The notes under the pieces are model-generated. The model was not told the origin of the DNA. It was given only the letters and a program-made list of their open reading frames with translations, and searched no databases. 64,000 nt of DNA from the NCBI GenBank assembly GCA_006384855.1, contig VCJN01002185.1, forward strand, positions 1 through 64,000, read 5' to 3'. Within the stretch, counting starts at the first letter, position 1, and the number at the start of each line of letters is the position of its first letter. The position numbers were made by a program, and so were the translations under genes. Shown here one piece after another: positions 34,336-47,115 of this stretch. The stretch comes from Tetraselmis striata (Eukaryota > Chlorophyta > Chlorodendrophyceae > Chlorodendrales > Chlorodendraceae).

Positions 34336-36977
34336 CCCTGCAAAAAATTGTCGACAACTGCGAAAAATATGCTTTCTTGTCTGTCGTGGATGTCCCGGTC
34401 AGGCTCCACGGTTTTGGAAGCACTGTGATAATATGCCCACAGCGCCGAGGGTTCGCCTCGTCGAGACGGCTTCTTATCTCGATAAAACGCGCATCATCAC
34501 CGGGGAGCGTGGCATGTGCGGTGAGGGGTATGTGCGGTGGCATGTGCGGTCCTGCGCGCGATGTGGCGGGATGGGCGCACCAAGAAGGCGAGCGTACAAG
34601 GTACAGGTAGTCGCTACCTGTACTTGTAGTGGTTTCGGCGCGGCGCGCAGCATCGACGATGTCGTCGCTGGCCGGGGCCGCGGCGGTGGTTTCGGTGGTT
34701 TCGGAGCCAATGCTGCGCGGTGGTGATGTGGTTTCGGAGCGAATTCTCCGCCGGCGCGCTTTAGTATAGCTAGTCGCAATCTTACAAGCGAAACAGATAA
34801 ACGTATCATCATATCGTTGCGGTAGTCGATGCGCCTGGGTCCATCGGGGTGCGCCTGCGCCCGCTCGCCGCGCGGAAAATATTGCCACGCACCACCTGTT
34901 GAGGTGAATGATGAATAATGTATCCGATGTAGTTACCCGTAGTTGCTTTTTGTCTGTTGCCGGGGTTCCGTCAAGACACGTCAGGCCGGAGCATGCACAT
35001 TGGAGCCGCGGCATGCCGGCTCCGTTGTGATGCCGGCCTATAGTATCATTCGAGTGTGATGGCTCTACGTTGTGCGATCATTCTCACTGCTGCGCGCGGA
35101 GGATTCTTGCATGCTATTGCAGACGAGACGCCGCGTCTTCTTTTTGTCGCTCCTTCATATTACCATAGCGCATGGTGCGCATGGCATAACGTGTGTTTTG
35201 TGCCATAATGGGAGAGAATCGTCCGAGCATAGAGTCGCGGCGGGCGCGGAATGGTTATGATGACGGCGACGGTGATGATGCATGATTATTTGTTTTCAGT
35301 CATTGCACACTATATCACCAGCTAATAACTAGTGTGTGCATGACGTTGGAAATGAAGAAACCCACAATGGCGTATAAATGCTTTTGATTGTGCTCCAAGT
35401 GTCGTTTCCTCAGATTGCAGGCAAGCATGCCGGCATGCGAGTGCGGTGACGCGAGGGCTCGGACGGGATGATCCTCGCTATTAACTGTGTTAGCACAAGC
35501 GTCCGTGTCGGTGCGAGCAAGGCGCTCGGGAGTGGTGTCGTCGAGTTCAGTAGCCTGGGCGGCGACCTCCTCGGGCGGCTTATGCTCGACAATAGCACGA
35601 TTCGACTCATCCGGGACGATATAGTACTCTGCGTCCTCACTCAGCGACCGTAGGCACTGCGACTGCCTCCTCAGCGTCAGTATGTAGTTGAGGTCGTTTA
35701 GCTCAGGGTAAGGGACCACTCTAGGAGGTAGGGTGTATGTGAGTATGTCTTCGGAATGCCGGGGCGCGCCCGTTATATGCATCACGCGCATAACAGCAGC
35801 ATACAGCACGCCGGCACGGGTACCGCCGATCAAGCCCCACCTCGGCGTTGCTGCTGCAATACTACGAGCGGCTACTGCATCAATACTCACTTTATTTATG
35901 GTAGTAGCTGCCACGGGCGGCTACTCGACACTCATCGACACCTACTGTCGGCGACGCTACTTGTCAGTCGTGCGGGCGGCGTGCGCGCAACCCTTCATTC
36001 CGTACTCGTAAAACCCATAGTGGCGAAGTGGCGATTGAACTTAAATTTCAAATTTCTGAAATCGGTATATAATATTAGTGTATCAGTCTCAGCTATGTCG
36101 TTTCTTGTCCGCTGAATCGACAGTCACGACTGCTCGATACGGCCACCTGCGGGGGTTCGCCGGTTCGTATCTCGACGGTTTGGAAATCACTAGACAGAGC
36201 GAAGCTTCCCTTGAGCTTGCCGAACAAGACTGGGCTTGTTTAAGGGACTTCCGCCCGTGCACTTACTTCCGGCCCATATTCGATATTCTTCCGTTCCGGC
36301 GGAAGAGCCGAAAATAATGCCGGAACGGAAGTGACTTCCGCGCAACCCTGATAACGACGCGCCGGAACATAGCGGAAAACAAATCGAATCACCGTTATCG
36401 TTTATTTGCAGAATTCAATAATATCAACAATATTAGTAATAACAAACACGGCGCGCATCATTTGCTCCAAAACCAAATAACTGTTGCCACCTATCGTAGT
36501 CAGCGCGGCGGCACGAGATAACATGCAGCCTAGGTCGCTGCTGTTGTTGCGCGACCATGGGCAGGCGCGAGCGTGCATCGCACTAACGATGCGCACGCCC
36601 CGCACACATAAGCACCGTGGGCCACAACCCCGCTACGCTTCTGCGGCCGCTGAAGTTTTATTTTTTTACATTTTATAGAGGGTTCTGGTGCTGGGCTCAC
36701 GGCTAGTATAGTACTGGTAAGAGAGTTATCTGCATGCCGGGAGAGCAATGCCATTGTGATGCAGCTAACGTGGACTCTGTATAGAAGCATAGGGTCGTGC
36801 TAATCAGGCAGCATCGCTGCATTACTTGGATCACCCAGCATCCCACGCTACTGAATATTTATTGTTGCTCTGGCTATCGCCAATATCAAAACACCGAAAT
36901 AATAGTGTATTTAGCGTTTATTTGGTATAGAAATCATAAAGACGATGATATATCAATGAACGATATTACCGGGAAGC

Positions 36978-37041
36978 AGCAGTGTAGACCTGCCATATAT
37001 CTGCAGGGTACACACATGCTATATGGCAGGTCTACACTGCT
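36978..37041. repeat. Perfect 22-bp inverted repeat with 20-nt loop
   Basis: Left arm 36978-36999 and right arm 37020-37041 are exact reverse complements (core GTAGACCTGCCATAT). The fold would be a mismatch-free 22-bp hairpin with a 20-nt loop. It could be a small-RNA precursor, foldback relic or cruciform site. No ORF uses it. Confidence 0.9.
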
Positions 37042-38254
37042 CAGTCGCTTTGAGTACTCCGAAAGAAGGTTCGCAAGGGCTCTAGGCATACAGTGCATCA
37101 ACACATACAGTGGAACCCTTAATCAGAGGTTGGATGAAATGAAACATCCAAATTCCTGGCCATACGGGCCCAGCAGCATCGGATTTCAGCCCGAAGTTCA
37201 CCTCGCAGCGGTTCTCTTAATATCGTTCTTTGGTCGGTTTTTGGCCTATTATAAACTTGGCCAATATGTCCAGATTCGGGTCTGCAGACCACACCACAGA
37301 AACCCTACTGATAGCGTTTGTCTACCCTAGCACACCCAAAGCGGCGAGCTAATGTAAGCATGATGAAAGGGAGTCTTAATCTGGCACTTCCTTAGTGTGG
37401 GTGAGACACAGCGGGTCAACGAAATGCCATTTTCCTGTACCCAGTAACCCAGGTGCGGTGAACGGGGCGTTCGAGGACTACTGAATACGGTACGTACCTT
37501 AGACAGTTTGCTCATGGCATGTAGTTGGAATGTACAATCTTATGTGAAACACCAATATGACGTTGAAACAATCCTGCTTGAAACTCCAATCCTGCTTGAA
37601 ACACCATATCGCCAACGCAGAAAGTGCTATGGGTTAATTACCGATGATTACCTGACGATGCCCTTAATTACCTCACGATGCTCATGTAGCTGAGTTTGAT
37701 GCATATTTAGACCAGGTGCTGCCCCGGAAGCATTTATTTGTCCGTATAGCAACATGTTAGCAATGTGTTAGTGGGACTCCGACCAGGGACGTCTGTGGTT
37801 GTTTTTTTCTGTATTTTGCAAGTCCGCATGTCTTGAGTGCATGAATGCAGTCATGCGTGACTGAGTATCATGCTGCGCTGGTTGATACTACACGATGTCT
37901 TTAAATTTGCTACTCTTTTATCAGGTTGAATCAGCCTGTGGTAAAATCTCTAGACTAAAATGACCAAAGTGAGAGTCATGTAAGAAATACACCTACGCGT
38001 CTTCAAGCATGACAAGCCAAACACGGGCATCCTGATGAAGTTGTATTGTGATGTTGTCACTAGCATAAACACCAGTCAAAACTGCTGAGACACCAAACAC
38101 GGATTAGTTTCCGTGGGCAATCGGCACGTTGCTACACCCTTGTGCACTGAAAGCTGCCTACTGCATGAAACACCCGCCAGCTGTGCGCCAGACTTGCTCA
38201 TCTCCATTCAATTGTGAAGAGTCACCAGGCCGGCTTGGACTTCTGGGGCGTTCT

Positions 38255-40675
38255 TTATTGGCGCGTGAAGAGCCGATAGCGCACAAACACCGCAGCACAG
38301 CGCAACGCCACAAATAGCACAAGGCCCCACCATACGCCTGCAAGACCCGAGCCTGAGCAGCCGGCATGCCTAGGGTTAGTAATATTCTCATGCATACACC
38401 CGGGCATGTTACGCAAAGGAAAACTTCAACTTCACAATGCTCAGGCTGGAACCCACAACAACCACGACAGGGACATCCATGAACATGGTGCCAAAAATGG
38501 CAATTGCCACCGGATTTCTGCGCAAACACGACCAGGATGACATGCAAACTACCCGTGCGTATCTGGGTGGCGCGAGTCAGAGGTATGTTCTGGAACAGGC
38601 AGACATTGCGCTATTCCGCAGCATGGGGGTGTGCTCGCCCACCTTGATTCAGGAGCCAGGTGTTGTAGCCAAACAGCACCGCCAGTGTCATGCCCATGGC
38701 GCCCAGCAAGAAGGTGTACTCACGCCGTGCGAGGAGGATGCCGTTGAACGCCGCGTCCAGCGCATTGGCCGTCAGCGAGATGAAGGCCTGCGGCGCAATG
38801 CCGCTGAAGTGCCCCCAGACCCGCTCGTCCTGTGTGAGCAGCTCAGGGCAGAGCACCGCAGCTCCCGCACAGATGACACCTGTGGCAATCCCAAGCACGA
38901 AGGCCATTCTTGCTAGGAGGGTTTCCACGCCGACCAGGTCCTCCGCCCGGGTCGTCGGTAAGAAGGTGATGGCGGCGCGCTCCAGCGGCGTGGCGCAGAA
39001 GGCGAGGAGGACCCAGATGGACATCATCGACTGGTGCGCCGCAACAGCAAGGAAGGTTTGGGAGGTAGCGGCCGAGTTGATGAGCATGTAGCACACGTTC
39101 TTCAGCACGTAAACGCCGGTCAGAGGTCCGAGACACTCCGCAAAGGGCGCGATGTTGGCCAGGGTGAGCCGGAACCCCCAGCCAGGCTGAACCTTGTCAC
39201 GGTCTCGGGAATTCCAATACAGCAGCAGCACCACAGCGGTGTACTGGCTCGCCACCGTCGCCATCCCCGCCTCATCCATGCCAAAGGAGTCGGCCCCCAG
39301 CAAGACCAGGGTGAGGGCGACCTTCAGCGCACTGGAGACCATCACCGCCCGGAACGGGGTGGTGGCGTCCTTCTGCGCCAGCAGCACTGCCTGGGCATCA
39401 CGCCATGGCATGCGAGGGGGTGGAGCAGGGCGACGCACAACTTGCAGTCAATGTCTGTGCAATAGGAGACATTAGCACTGGGTTGAGCAGCTTAAAGCAA
39501 AGACGGGTAAACAATCCAGAAGATGAACCCCTGTCCCCGATACCCCTCCACGTGTACACAGTTAGTAGGGCAGCACATTAAAGCAACGGGAGACCGGAAG
39601 GCGGGTGCGGCTGAGGAGGGGGTGAACCTGGACAACCAGCGTAACGAGCAGCGCCGGAGCCGCAGTGGCACGGACTGTCATGTAACGCGCTGCGGCATGG
39701 ACCAGGCGCTCAGGAGCTCCAGTGGCGCGGATTATTTCAAAGGCGAATGCCTGTCACCACGCCCGTGGCACAAACACCGGTCAGGCATGGCGCAGAGGTC
39801 TCCATCATTTGGTGCCACTGTCCGTTGTCGTGCATGATTTCCGAGCATGTCTGATGACCTCCAAGGCCAGGAGGGGCGTGGCAAGCAGAGGCCGCACGCA
39901 CCTTGAACAGCACCATCTCCAGCAGCCCTCCCAAGAGCCCCATCCCCAGCGCAATCGTAAAGAGGTGGCCGGCATGCCTGTCTCGGCCATACACTAGCTC
40001 CTGCGCGATAACGCTGCGGGTGGCGTGGGTGGTGGAAGCGGTCCACTCAGGAGGGGCGTCACCGGTGGGATAGTGTGGACGCAAGCATGGCGTATGTGAG
40101 AGGAACACGGGAGGCGATTCATGGCACAAGCTGGCTGGCTCTGAGGGGCTGTGGTATTGGTGTGGAGGCGGTGGGGGGGGGATAAACCTCGTGGTCCCCA
40201 CAGCCAAGGAATTGAAAATCCACTGCGCCGCGTTGAACACCAATGTGTTTGGGCCAAGGGCTGCCAGTTGGTCTGTGGTCGCAAACTGGTGCACCGGACA
40301 TGCGAGGCGGATGTGAGTTCAGTACCCCCCTGCAGGGTCGGATGGCGGGGGAGCAGGAGCGAGGACATCACCAGAGGTTGTTGTTACCCATACCTGACCT
40401 ATCAGCACGGTGTCGAGCAAGGTCATCAGGGGGTCAACCAGCACGATGCTGAGCGCAGGCAGGGCGAAGCGAAGGATGCTCAGTATCTGATTGTGTTGCC
40501 ATCGGCTCGAAGCGCTCGCGCCTCGCTGGGTCAACTTGTGTGAGCTGCTCCAATCGTCACACTCTGCGGATGCGTGGCCCGGCTTAGGGCTGCGTCTGCT
40601 GTGCACAACCCCTTGAGCTGCTCCTGCTGTCGATGACACCACCACGTCCAACCCACTGCCACTCCACACCAGCAT
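38255..40675 (-). CDS. MATE-family efflux transporter, probably plastid-type
   Basis: Six exons on the minus strand: 40675-40394, 40285-40188, 40013-39902, 39750-39628, 39390-38643, 38337-38255; all phases close, 481 aa. MATE signatures: LPALSIVLVDPLMTLLDTVL then IGQ at TM1; TDQLAALGPNTLVFNAAQW; after TM4 ATGAPERLVHAAARYMTVRA with APALL, matching the family's tGA-x-Y-x-iRa-x-Pa pattern; then AVLLAQKDATTPFRAVMVSS; the final exon GVWWGLVLFVALRCAAVFV with RYRLF fits the family's closing GvWwgl...R block. The ~55-residue N-terminus is Ser/Arg-rich with hydroxylated residues, as in plastid transit peptides, and the sequence most resembles the EDS5-like plant group by pattern. The substrate cannot be told from sequence. 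MATE carriers export organic anions or cations with H+ or Na+. The true start could lie upstream if there is another 5' exon. Confidence 0.88.
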
Positions 40676-42620
40676 GTGAGTCAGCCCCTCTCGCAGTGCC
40701 GCGTCAACACCGCTCCACAGTTGCGCGCTGGAGTATGCATCGCAGGACCCGGATCGGGGTTAGTGCTGTAAAACATATCCACACAGAGGACACGCCATGT
40801 TCCTTTCCTCTTGTTCGCACCTTTTGGGCCGGCTGTCCGCCTGCTCGCCAGACATCGCAGCCAGAGTTGTCGGCTCAACCTTCGCGTCCGGTCGTCGGAC
40901 GATGTCACGCCGGCGGTCAGCGGCTGCGCTCTGCCGGTTAAGCAACCAGAAATCCCTGCTGATGATGGGACTCGGGAGGCGCAATCAAAAACGATGACGT
41001 CGCAGGCGGCCGTCGGTGCGCTCGGCCTACGCCCCCACCGGCCCAACCACCCCGCCTTGGCGCTAGCCGCCCTGTCTCACTTGAACGCCATTTGCTTCCA
41101 TGCCCGACCACGGGCCTGCCGCCGTCGCGTCTGTTCTCGTCTCCGCGCAGTGCGCGGCGGGCATGCGTGCACACCCTCTACACGGCTACTGAACTCTGCT
41201 GCTGCTCGCAGCAATCCTTACACCTGAGTGAGTTGGGACGAATGTGTACGAGGTCAGGAATCGCTACTGCCGGCGCGCCGCGGCGCCAGAACGACGAGGT
41301 AGTCGTCTCATCCCCATAGGAGTAATAAAGCAGCAAGCGGCGCGGCGGTGGCGGCGGCGGTGGTCGTAACCGCACAACGGCAGAGCGCTACCTACAGAGC
41401 GCAGTGACGTGGATGGGGTCGCCCCCTCCCCATCAGACGAGATGACGAAGGTTGACTGCTGAGGGTGACGAAGGCGGGCGATTCTCGTGCTCCCAAGATG
41501 CAGCCACGCACGTAGTAAGTGCGATTAGTGCGACCTGGGCAGCCCTACTTAGAAGATGAGAATGCTCCCAAAACAAAGTCATATGCTCGCATATACCATA
41601 CAGTATTAAGATCAGACGATGGGTACACGCGAAACGACGACCACGCGAGTACTGTATCTATGTTATGCTGAGAATCCTAGTCAGGATTAAGCAATTTGTT
41701 TTAAGTGCCCTACCATTTTTTGAGCGCACTTTCTGCCCTCTTGCTGCATGCACAGGTACCAGAAACTACAGTCAAAGGCTCTGCAATTGGGGTGTGATAT
41801 CAATGCTTGTGATGTCCAGCAAGTACGCATCGGCTAGCACGCCATTGCCACATGCATTACATGCACAAGAGAGGACAACTATGAAGAAAAAAACACATGA
41901 TTACAATGTGGAAGTGTTAACCCCTTGACCTCCCGGCCGAAGCCTACCATGCCGTGGATGTGTAATGATGGATGAATGCTACGGCGTCATAGTCGCATGA
42001 TCTCTCGCACGCTATGCTTGGTTGTGATGCGCCTGGCGGGTGGATGCCATGGTGCGCCGTGCATGGCTGCTCGCTTGTTGCCTGGTGCTGAGTGGTTGCT
42101 CTCTCCGCACGCTTGGTTGTCTCGCTTTGCTACTAACGCCTGCCTTTCTGCTCCGATGTTGTCGCGCATCCGTATACGAGCGGCTTGGCTCCCAGCATGT
42201 GCTTACCGTGCAAACAACGCTAGCTTCCCGGACTCATTCTCTCGTAATTACACCGTCGGTAAGTAATGGCCCGCAATCGCTCTTTCCCTAGGGAATAAAC
42301 CCGTAATCCCCATATCTACCGTGTAATGGCCACTGTACTGCTAGGCTCAGTAGTTATTACAATGACGTGCCCGGGTCGCCGACATGCCGTATTGCTACAT
42401 CCTACCCTATCGTGCCATCCCCATAGTTGCACATTGGACCCACATCGCGCCTCGCGCGTGTACCCGTAATCGCTCCGGGATTCGTCACACTGTACTTAAC
42501 GCCTCACAAGCACGTCCGTGATGACGCAACGCCCAACGGCACCATAGGTCCCAAGCCCTGATCACGCGGCTAAGTTGCAGTCGCACGGAAACTTTACCAC
42601 GCATCGCAACAGCCGGAGTG
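40676..42620. other. Intergenic tract, no gene seen
   Basis: Short frames only. There is a GGC/CCG-rich run at about 41338-41362. Nothing resembles a known protein or RNA. Confidence 0.5.
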
Positions 42621-42683
42621 CCAATGACTAGCCCCTACCAACCCACGCCGCTGCGAGCCACCGGCGCCGAATAGTGGTGTGCT

Positions 42684-45508
42684 ATGGGGCGTGGGAACTC
42701 CAAGCGCCGTATTTTTGCGGGCAAGGAGGGCAGGACCGCTGCCGAGGGGATTCCGGAACCGGTGACCAAGAAAATCCGTTGCTGCGCGTGTGACGCCTGC
42801 TTTTCGAGGACTATGTTCTGCGACACGCGCATATTGGGGTGCGCCGAGCAGCCTCCGCCCACCGCCGCGCCTGTCGCAGCCGGTGGGAATGGTGCCCCTG
42901 CGGTAGTTGCTGCACCGTACGGCCGTTACGCCTTTGTTCCGTCCGGACCGGGTCAGATCTAAACGCGGGGCGAGCTAGGTGCATCGATACCGTCGCCGAC
43001 ACCATCGCCCCCGCTGCCCTCTCCGCCGCTCTCGTCTCCCCAAAACGAATCAGCGAGCCCCGCATCCAGCGGCGGAGAGGGGCATTCGGTGGCGTCTCAT
43101 GGTGGCCTTGCATCAAGCATGGCAGCGCAGGAGATGAATGCCGAACCTCATGTCATAACCAAGACATTTGGGACGTGCGGGAGAGCTTTCTCGGCCATGT
43201 CCCCCCCCCCCCCCCCCCCCCGTTGCCCTCCCTTACGTCCCGTTACACTTGTTACACCTGCCATAAGCCCACCGCCACCCATTGATAGCCACGACCCGTG
43301 TATATCATCTAGGTCGTCAGTTGGAGATGGAATAACGAGGACGCAGACCCGGCGGATGGGGAGTTGTTGATGAAGGTGATTTATGACGGCGGCGACTCGG
43401 AAGAGCTAACTATGTCGGAGATACAACCGCTATATATGACGACAGAGCAGCTTAGCGATTTCACTTGCCTCAACGCGCCATTGGCGACCTACCGGCGGTT
43501 CGCCTCTCGCGCACCCACCGCCTGTCGTGCTTTCGGGGGTGCTTGCCGCGTTGTTGCCCCATAGTTTAGGGATTGGTGAGAGTATCGCACTGGCAACGTA
43601 CAAACGATGACTTGCTTTGCTTAGTTCCTTATATCACACACTCATTCGTTTAGATGCTTGCGCGAATGTGCAGCTGACGGCTACTATAGCTATAAAAGTA
43701 ATGACACCTGAAAAGGGGTATGAAAAGGATTGAACATGAAGACCTTGACTACGGGCGTTGCATGAGGGTACATGTGGGTAGTCGTATTTCCGAACTACGA
43801 GTGAAATACATCTGCCAGGGTCGGCAAGCATTCGCCTCGTCGCTACCGGTACGCGAGTCGGCTCCGCGCGCGGAAGCAGGAGGCGGACATGACATGCATG
43901 TTGCTCAGGCGGGACGAAGTCGCGTCCCCTCTTCGCCCATGCGCACGCGTCGGCATAGAACGAAGCATATGTGCCCCAAGCCGGCGGGAGCCCGCCCTGA
44001 AGCTGTTAGATAGTGTTTCCACTGTCGACGACCGGCGGTTCCGCGTCGCCTTCCACGGCCGACTGCGCCATTACGAGGTAGTCGGGGATAGGGGAGGGGG
44101 CGGACGGTGGCAATAGGCCCACCCTGCGTGCTAATGGCTTCGAGGTTGTACGAGGTTGCACGAGATTGTCTCTTCAGACCCCCGTTCATACATGGGATCG
44201 TACATGGGCACTGGCGTTAAGAACGCCACCGTCGACGTTCCATGCCATATTCCCACTAGCCGGGGACTGATGGCCATTCTGAAAAGTACACTGAGTCGGC
44301 GGGCGGCTGACATGACTGCATAGAGGATTTACATTTCACAGGCGTTGACCGCCCCGTGCTGCGTTTTTGCGGTTGCTCCGGCAGCCGAGGACAAGGCGGT
44401 GCTGTCGGCTGTCTTTGACGAATGCTGACCGCATGGCACGTAGACGGGGATACCTTACCCTCTGAAGAAGACGCCGAGGTTTCCCATCGCCGCGCCCCGG
44501 TACACCGAGCGGATATGCTACGCTAGCTACCTTCAACTTCCGTGCCAGTTGCACAACCGAAAACCATTGCTTCGCCAAGGCGACCGTCATTGCCGCATTT
44601 TGAGAGTACACCCCCTCCCCCTTCCTCCCAACCCCACTGCGACCATCGTTGTGGGTTGTGTTGACGGTGCACCTTATAGTGCTATCCACGAAGCAGGGGG
44701 ACGTGAGGAACTACCTCGCTCGGCACTACTCCCGGTTGTGGGCAAGGACGCCCAAGGTAGGAAGAAGGGACCATTGCCGAGCGAGGACAGATTCGCGAAG
44801 GCCCGCGAGAACCTTGCAGAGGCAGGCATCATAACGAGCTCGGGAAGTACTACCATGCCGGCAAGTGTCCCCCTGCTAACGTGGTGCTCAAGGGCGAGGA
44901 GGAGGTCTGCGAGGGGACGCCGCACGCGGAAGCCGCGGGTGAGTCGCGTTTGTTTCTCACTTATTGTTCGATTACACAGCCACCGCCGCGACAAGCAACC
45001 AATACGGATATATTAACTTTAGGAGTTCATGCGTCAGGTCCCCCGCCCAGTCCTTACATTTGGCGGCCAGCCGGTCGTATAGAGTGTTCAACGCTCGTCG
45101 GCTACGACATGTCCGGCCGCGGTGAGCCAGGTTGTGGTGTCGCCGCTGGCGGGCACCGCTGCGTCGCCAGAGCTCAATGCCACGATGGCGTGGCTGAAGC
45201 AACACCAGAAGAAGACGGGCGGCATCATCAAGCACAATACCAACGCGGTCAAGAACATGGCCGCCACGCGCACGCAAGCCCTCCCCGGCGACAACGTCGA
45301 CGAGGGCACTAGGCCGGAGCCCCCGGCCAAGAAGACCAAGCAGCCCGACCAGCCGGCGGCTACAGTGCCGGCCCGGGGCCGGGGCGGTGCTGGAGTTCGG
45401 GTGGGCGGTGGGCCGTTCGGGTCGCGGGCCAGCCGCCAGGCCGCCATGGCAGTAGCCGCCGCCGCCACCCGTGTCCGCTGTGGCGGTCCCGGCCGAAACC
45501 GGATGTAA
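42684..45508 (+). other. Zone of coding-like fragments, possibly decayed retroelement or unrecognised spliced gene
   Basis: Several plus-strand fragments have protein-like character but no joined frame. At 42684-42962 is a 92-codon ATG frame with a Cys cluster (KKIRCCACDACFSRTMFC). At about 43345-43561 is GELLMKVIYDGGDSEELTMS, a pattern of the kind D-G-D-x-E-E-L-T seen in Tudor/agenet-like and retroelement proteins. At about 44840-44938 is GKYYHAGKCPPANVVLKGEE ending at a good donor GTGAGT. At 45131-45508, after GAGCCAG, is MAWLKQHQKKTGGIIKHNTN, then a Pro/Lys and Gly/Arg-rich tail. A poly-C run is at 43201-43220. The Copia 3' end just downstream suggests these may be remains of that element, but that link is inference. 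Confidence 0.3.
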
Positions 45509-45825
45509 ATATTTCATTCCGCCCGCCCATCACTGCCGCACCTCGCCGCCCACTGCCGCGCGCTATCGCGCTTCGCGCTATTGCGCTTCACGCTATCGCG
45601 CTTTTATCACGCAGCGATATACAACATCAGGAAACGCGATATTGTCGGGCTTCTAGAGCGAGGCAAAAGCAAAATAGTCCACCGCGGATATAGAGTTGCG
45701 ACGACGAAGTGTGATATACGCTTGATGGAGTTTAGTACGAGTATGTCACGGAACGACTAGAGACGAGTGTCATTAGACCAGTCAAGTTACGGGGTAAATA
45801 CAAGGTATTACATGCTAATTACGAG

Positions 45826-46098
45826 GTGGTCTGGTATACTAGTGGCACAGCTCCGCCTTCCGGTCACCCGCCAGTGCGCACATGCGAGGACAACCCGGTG
45901 TGCATCACCCAAGCTCAGCGTGGCATGATCAACAACGCCCGGCGTCATATCGACCTCAAGAAAGTTTCAGTACGCCGTGTACCTGCACGAGTAGGGCCTC
46001 ATCCATGCATGTCCACTACACCGCCCCCCACCCATGATCGACTGGCTGACATGTTCACCAAAGCATTGCCCATGCCCACCTTCACCAGGTTTCTCTAG
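45826..46098 (+). pseudogene. Copia-type retrotransposon: C-terminal end of the RNase H region
   Basis: The fragment shows the Copia integrase-RT-RNase H C-terminus: CEDNPVCITQAQ, RRHIDLKKVSVRR, then DRLADMFTKALPMPTF before the stop. These correspond to the family's eDN, KHID and ADxxTKaL blocks. The usual region between HID and ADMFTK is altered and the upstream polymerase is missing or unrecognisable, so this is a 5'-truncated, decayed copy. Confidence 0.75.
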
Positions 46099-46180
46099 CA
46101 CCTTATGGCTCCTGCCCATGCTCCCGTGCTTCAGCCCATTCCTTCATCTGCGCTCGTTGTCTCTGCACCGTGAGGAGGGG

Positions 46181-46640
46181 TGTTGGGAACTGAGCGTCTG
46201 CATTGTGCATTTCCCTCACCAATTCCCTCATTTAGCACGCACGGTGCTTTGACTGCTGTACGGCAAGCAACATCACCAAGCCCTAGCACCAATTAGGGGA
46301 CATTGCATAACTAGCCTCAGTCGGGACCTGCTCTGCCCTAATTGGGACCACTAGGAAAGCACTATCACAGGCACCAACCTCACACTGACTGACCTTGTAA
46401 CCACCAAACTCTTGCTCATGAGACGACCCCCCCTTTTAGCCATAGCCGAAAGGCAACCAACACTCACACACTGCCGAGAGGCCACTTCCCTTGCACTTCT
46501 TTCCTTCTTCCCTTGACTTGAGCCTTCCTTTCTTTTGAAGTGGTCGACACGAGGAATCTTCATCCGTCCGCGCGACTCTGTCAGCGACCTCGTGTCTAGG
46601 CATCGCCCGCGAGCTCGGTAGCATTTCGCAGTCGGTGTCA
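46181..46640 (+). mobile_element. Probable 3' LTR of the Copia remnant
   Basis: A purine tract (GTGAGGAGGGG, 46170-46180) is followed by TGTTGGGAACTG, a typical Copia LTR start, 82 bp after the pol stop. The right end is placed at TGTCA (46636-46640) to give TG...CA, but without a second LTR or target-site duplication this end is a guess. Confidence 0.4.
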
Positions 46641-46760
46641 GCAGCGCAGCTTGTGGGGACAGGTACGGTACGACTACCGCTACGGGTACCGTGTACGTCG
46701 TAGCGACTGGAGATACTACTACTGGTGTGAATTACAAAAAGGACAGCTCCCCAGAATTAG

Positions 46761-46804
46761 AAAATCAACACAGCAAGCCGCCTAAAAGCGGCCCGCATCC
46801 CGCA
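46761..46804 (+). repeat. Dispersed repeat, copy 2
   Basis: Nearly identical to 6223-6266 (core CCTAAAAGCGGCCCGCATCC). The copy runs into a short hairpin ATCCCGCATAAGGCGGGAT at 46798-46816, absent from copy 1. Confidence 0.65.
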
Positions 46805-46910
46805 TAAGGCGGGATGGATGAGTGATGCGCGCACGGTTCAGAGTCCGGGACACGCGAGCACGTGTGTGTGTGGGTGATCCTCGGACGTGCTGTGCAGCTT
46901 CAGCAACGGG

Positions 46911-47046
46911 ATGGCAGACGAATCTGCGCCGTCTGATGAGGCAGCGAGCGCGCTCTCGAGCGGCCACCAAGCTCTGGACCCCGAGGAAATCTCTTGCGAG
47001 CAAGGCCTCATGGTGAGCCCGGGTGATGCACCGAGTGCCCCGCGAT
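46911..47046 (+). other. Exon-like acidic ORF beside the retroelement
   Basis: ATG-initiated frame MADESAPSDEAASALSSGHQ continues to CEQGLM and meets a good donor (ATG|GTGAGC, 47012). Unspliced it would end at 47046. Composition looks coding, but there is no family match and no downstream exon is found because the next 2.6 kb is retroelement in the other direction. It may be a first exon cut off by insertion, or chance. Confidence 0.3.
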
Positions 47047-47115
47047 GAGAGGGCACCCCGACCTGCAGCCAAGCATGCGATGCCACGCACTGTGCGGTGC
47101 ACCCCCTTGCTCACC

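Larger units (their letters stand above)
32363..38254. other. Gene-poor tract between P4-ATPase and MATE transporter
   Basis: No gene with family similarity. The frame on the plus strand from about 32370 to 32660 stays open and could hold a further P4-ATPase C-terminal exon (alternative acceptor CCCAG at about 32253). Longer minus-strand frames occur at 34277-35014 (245 codons, ATG start) and 35315-35914 (199 codons, GTG start). Their composition is not clearly unlike chance, so they are not called. Specific repeats and a retroelement relic are listed separately. Confidence 0.45.

Noticed and set aside
34277..35914. 245- and 199-codon minus-strand frames as genes
   Set aside because: No family features, no splice context, and one lacks an ATG start; open length alone is weak evidence at this GC content.
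45110..45150. Histone start (MSGRG) at about 45110
   Set aside because: Only five residues fit, and the following sequence has no histone fold or length.
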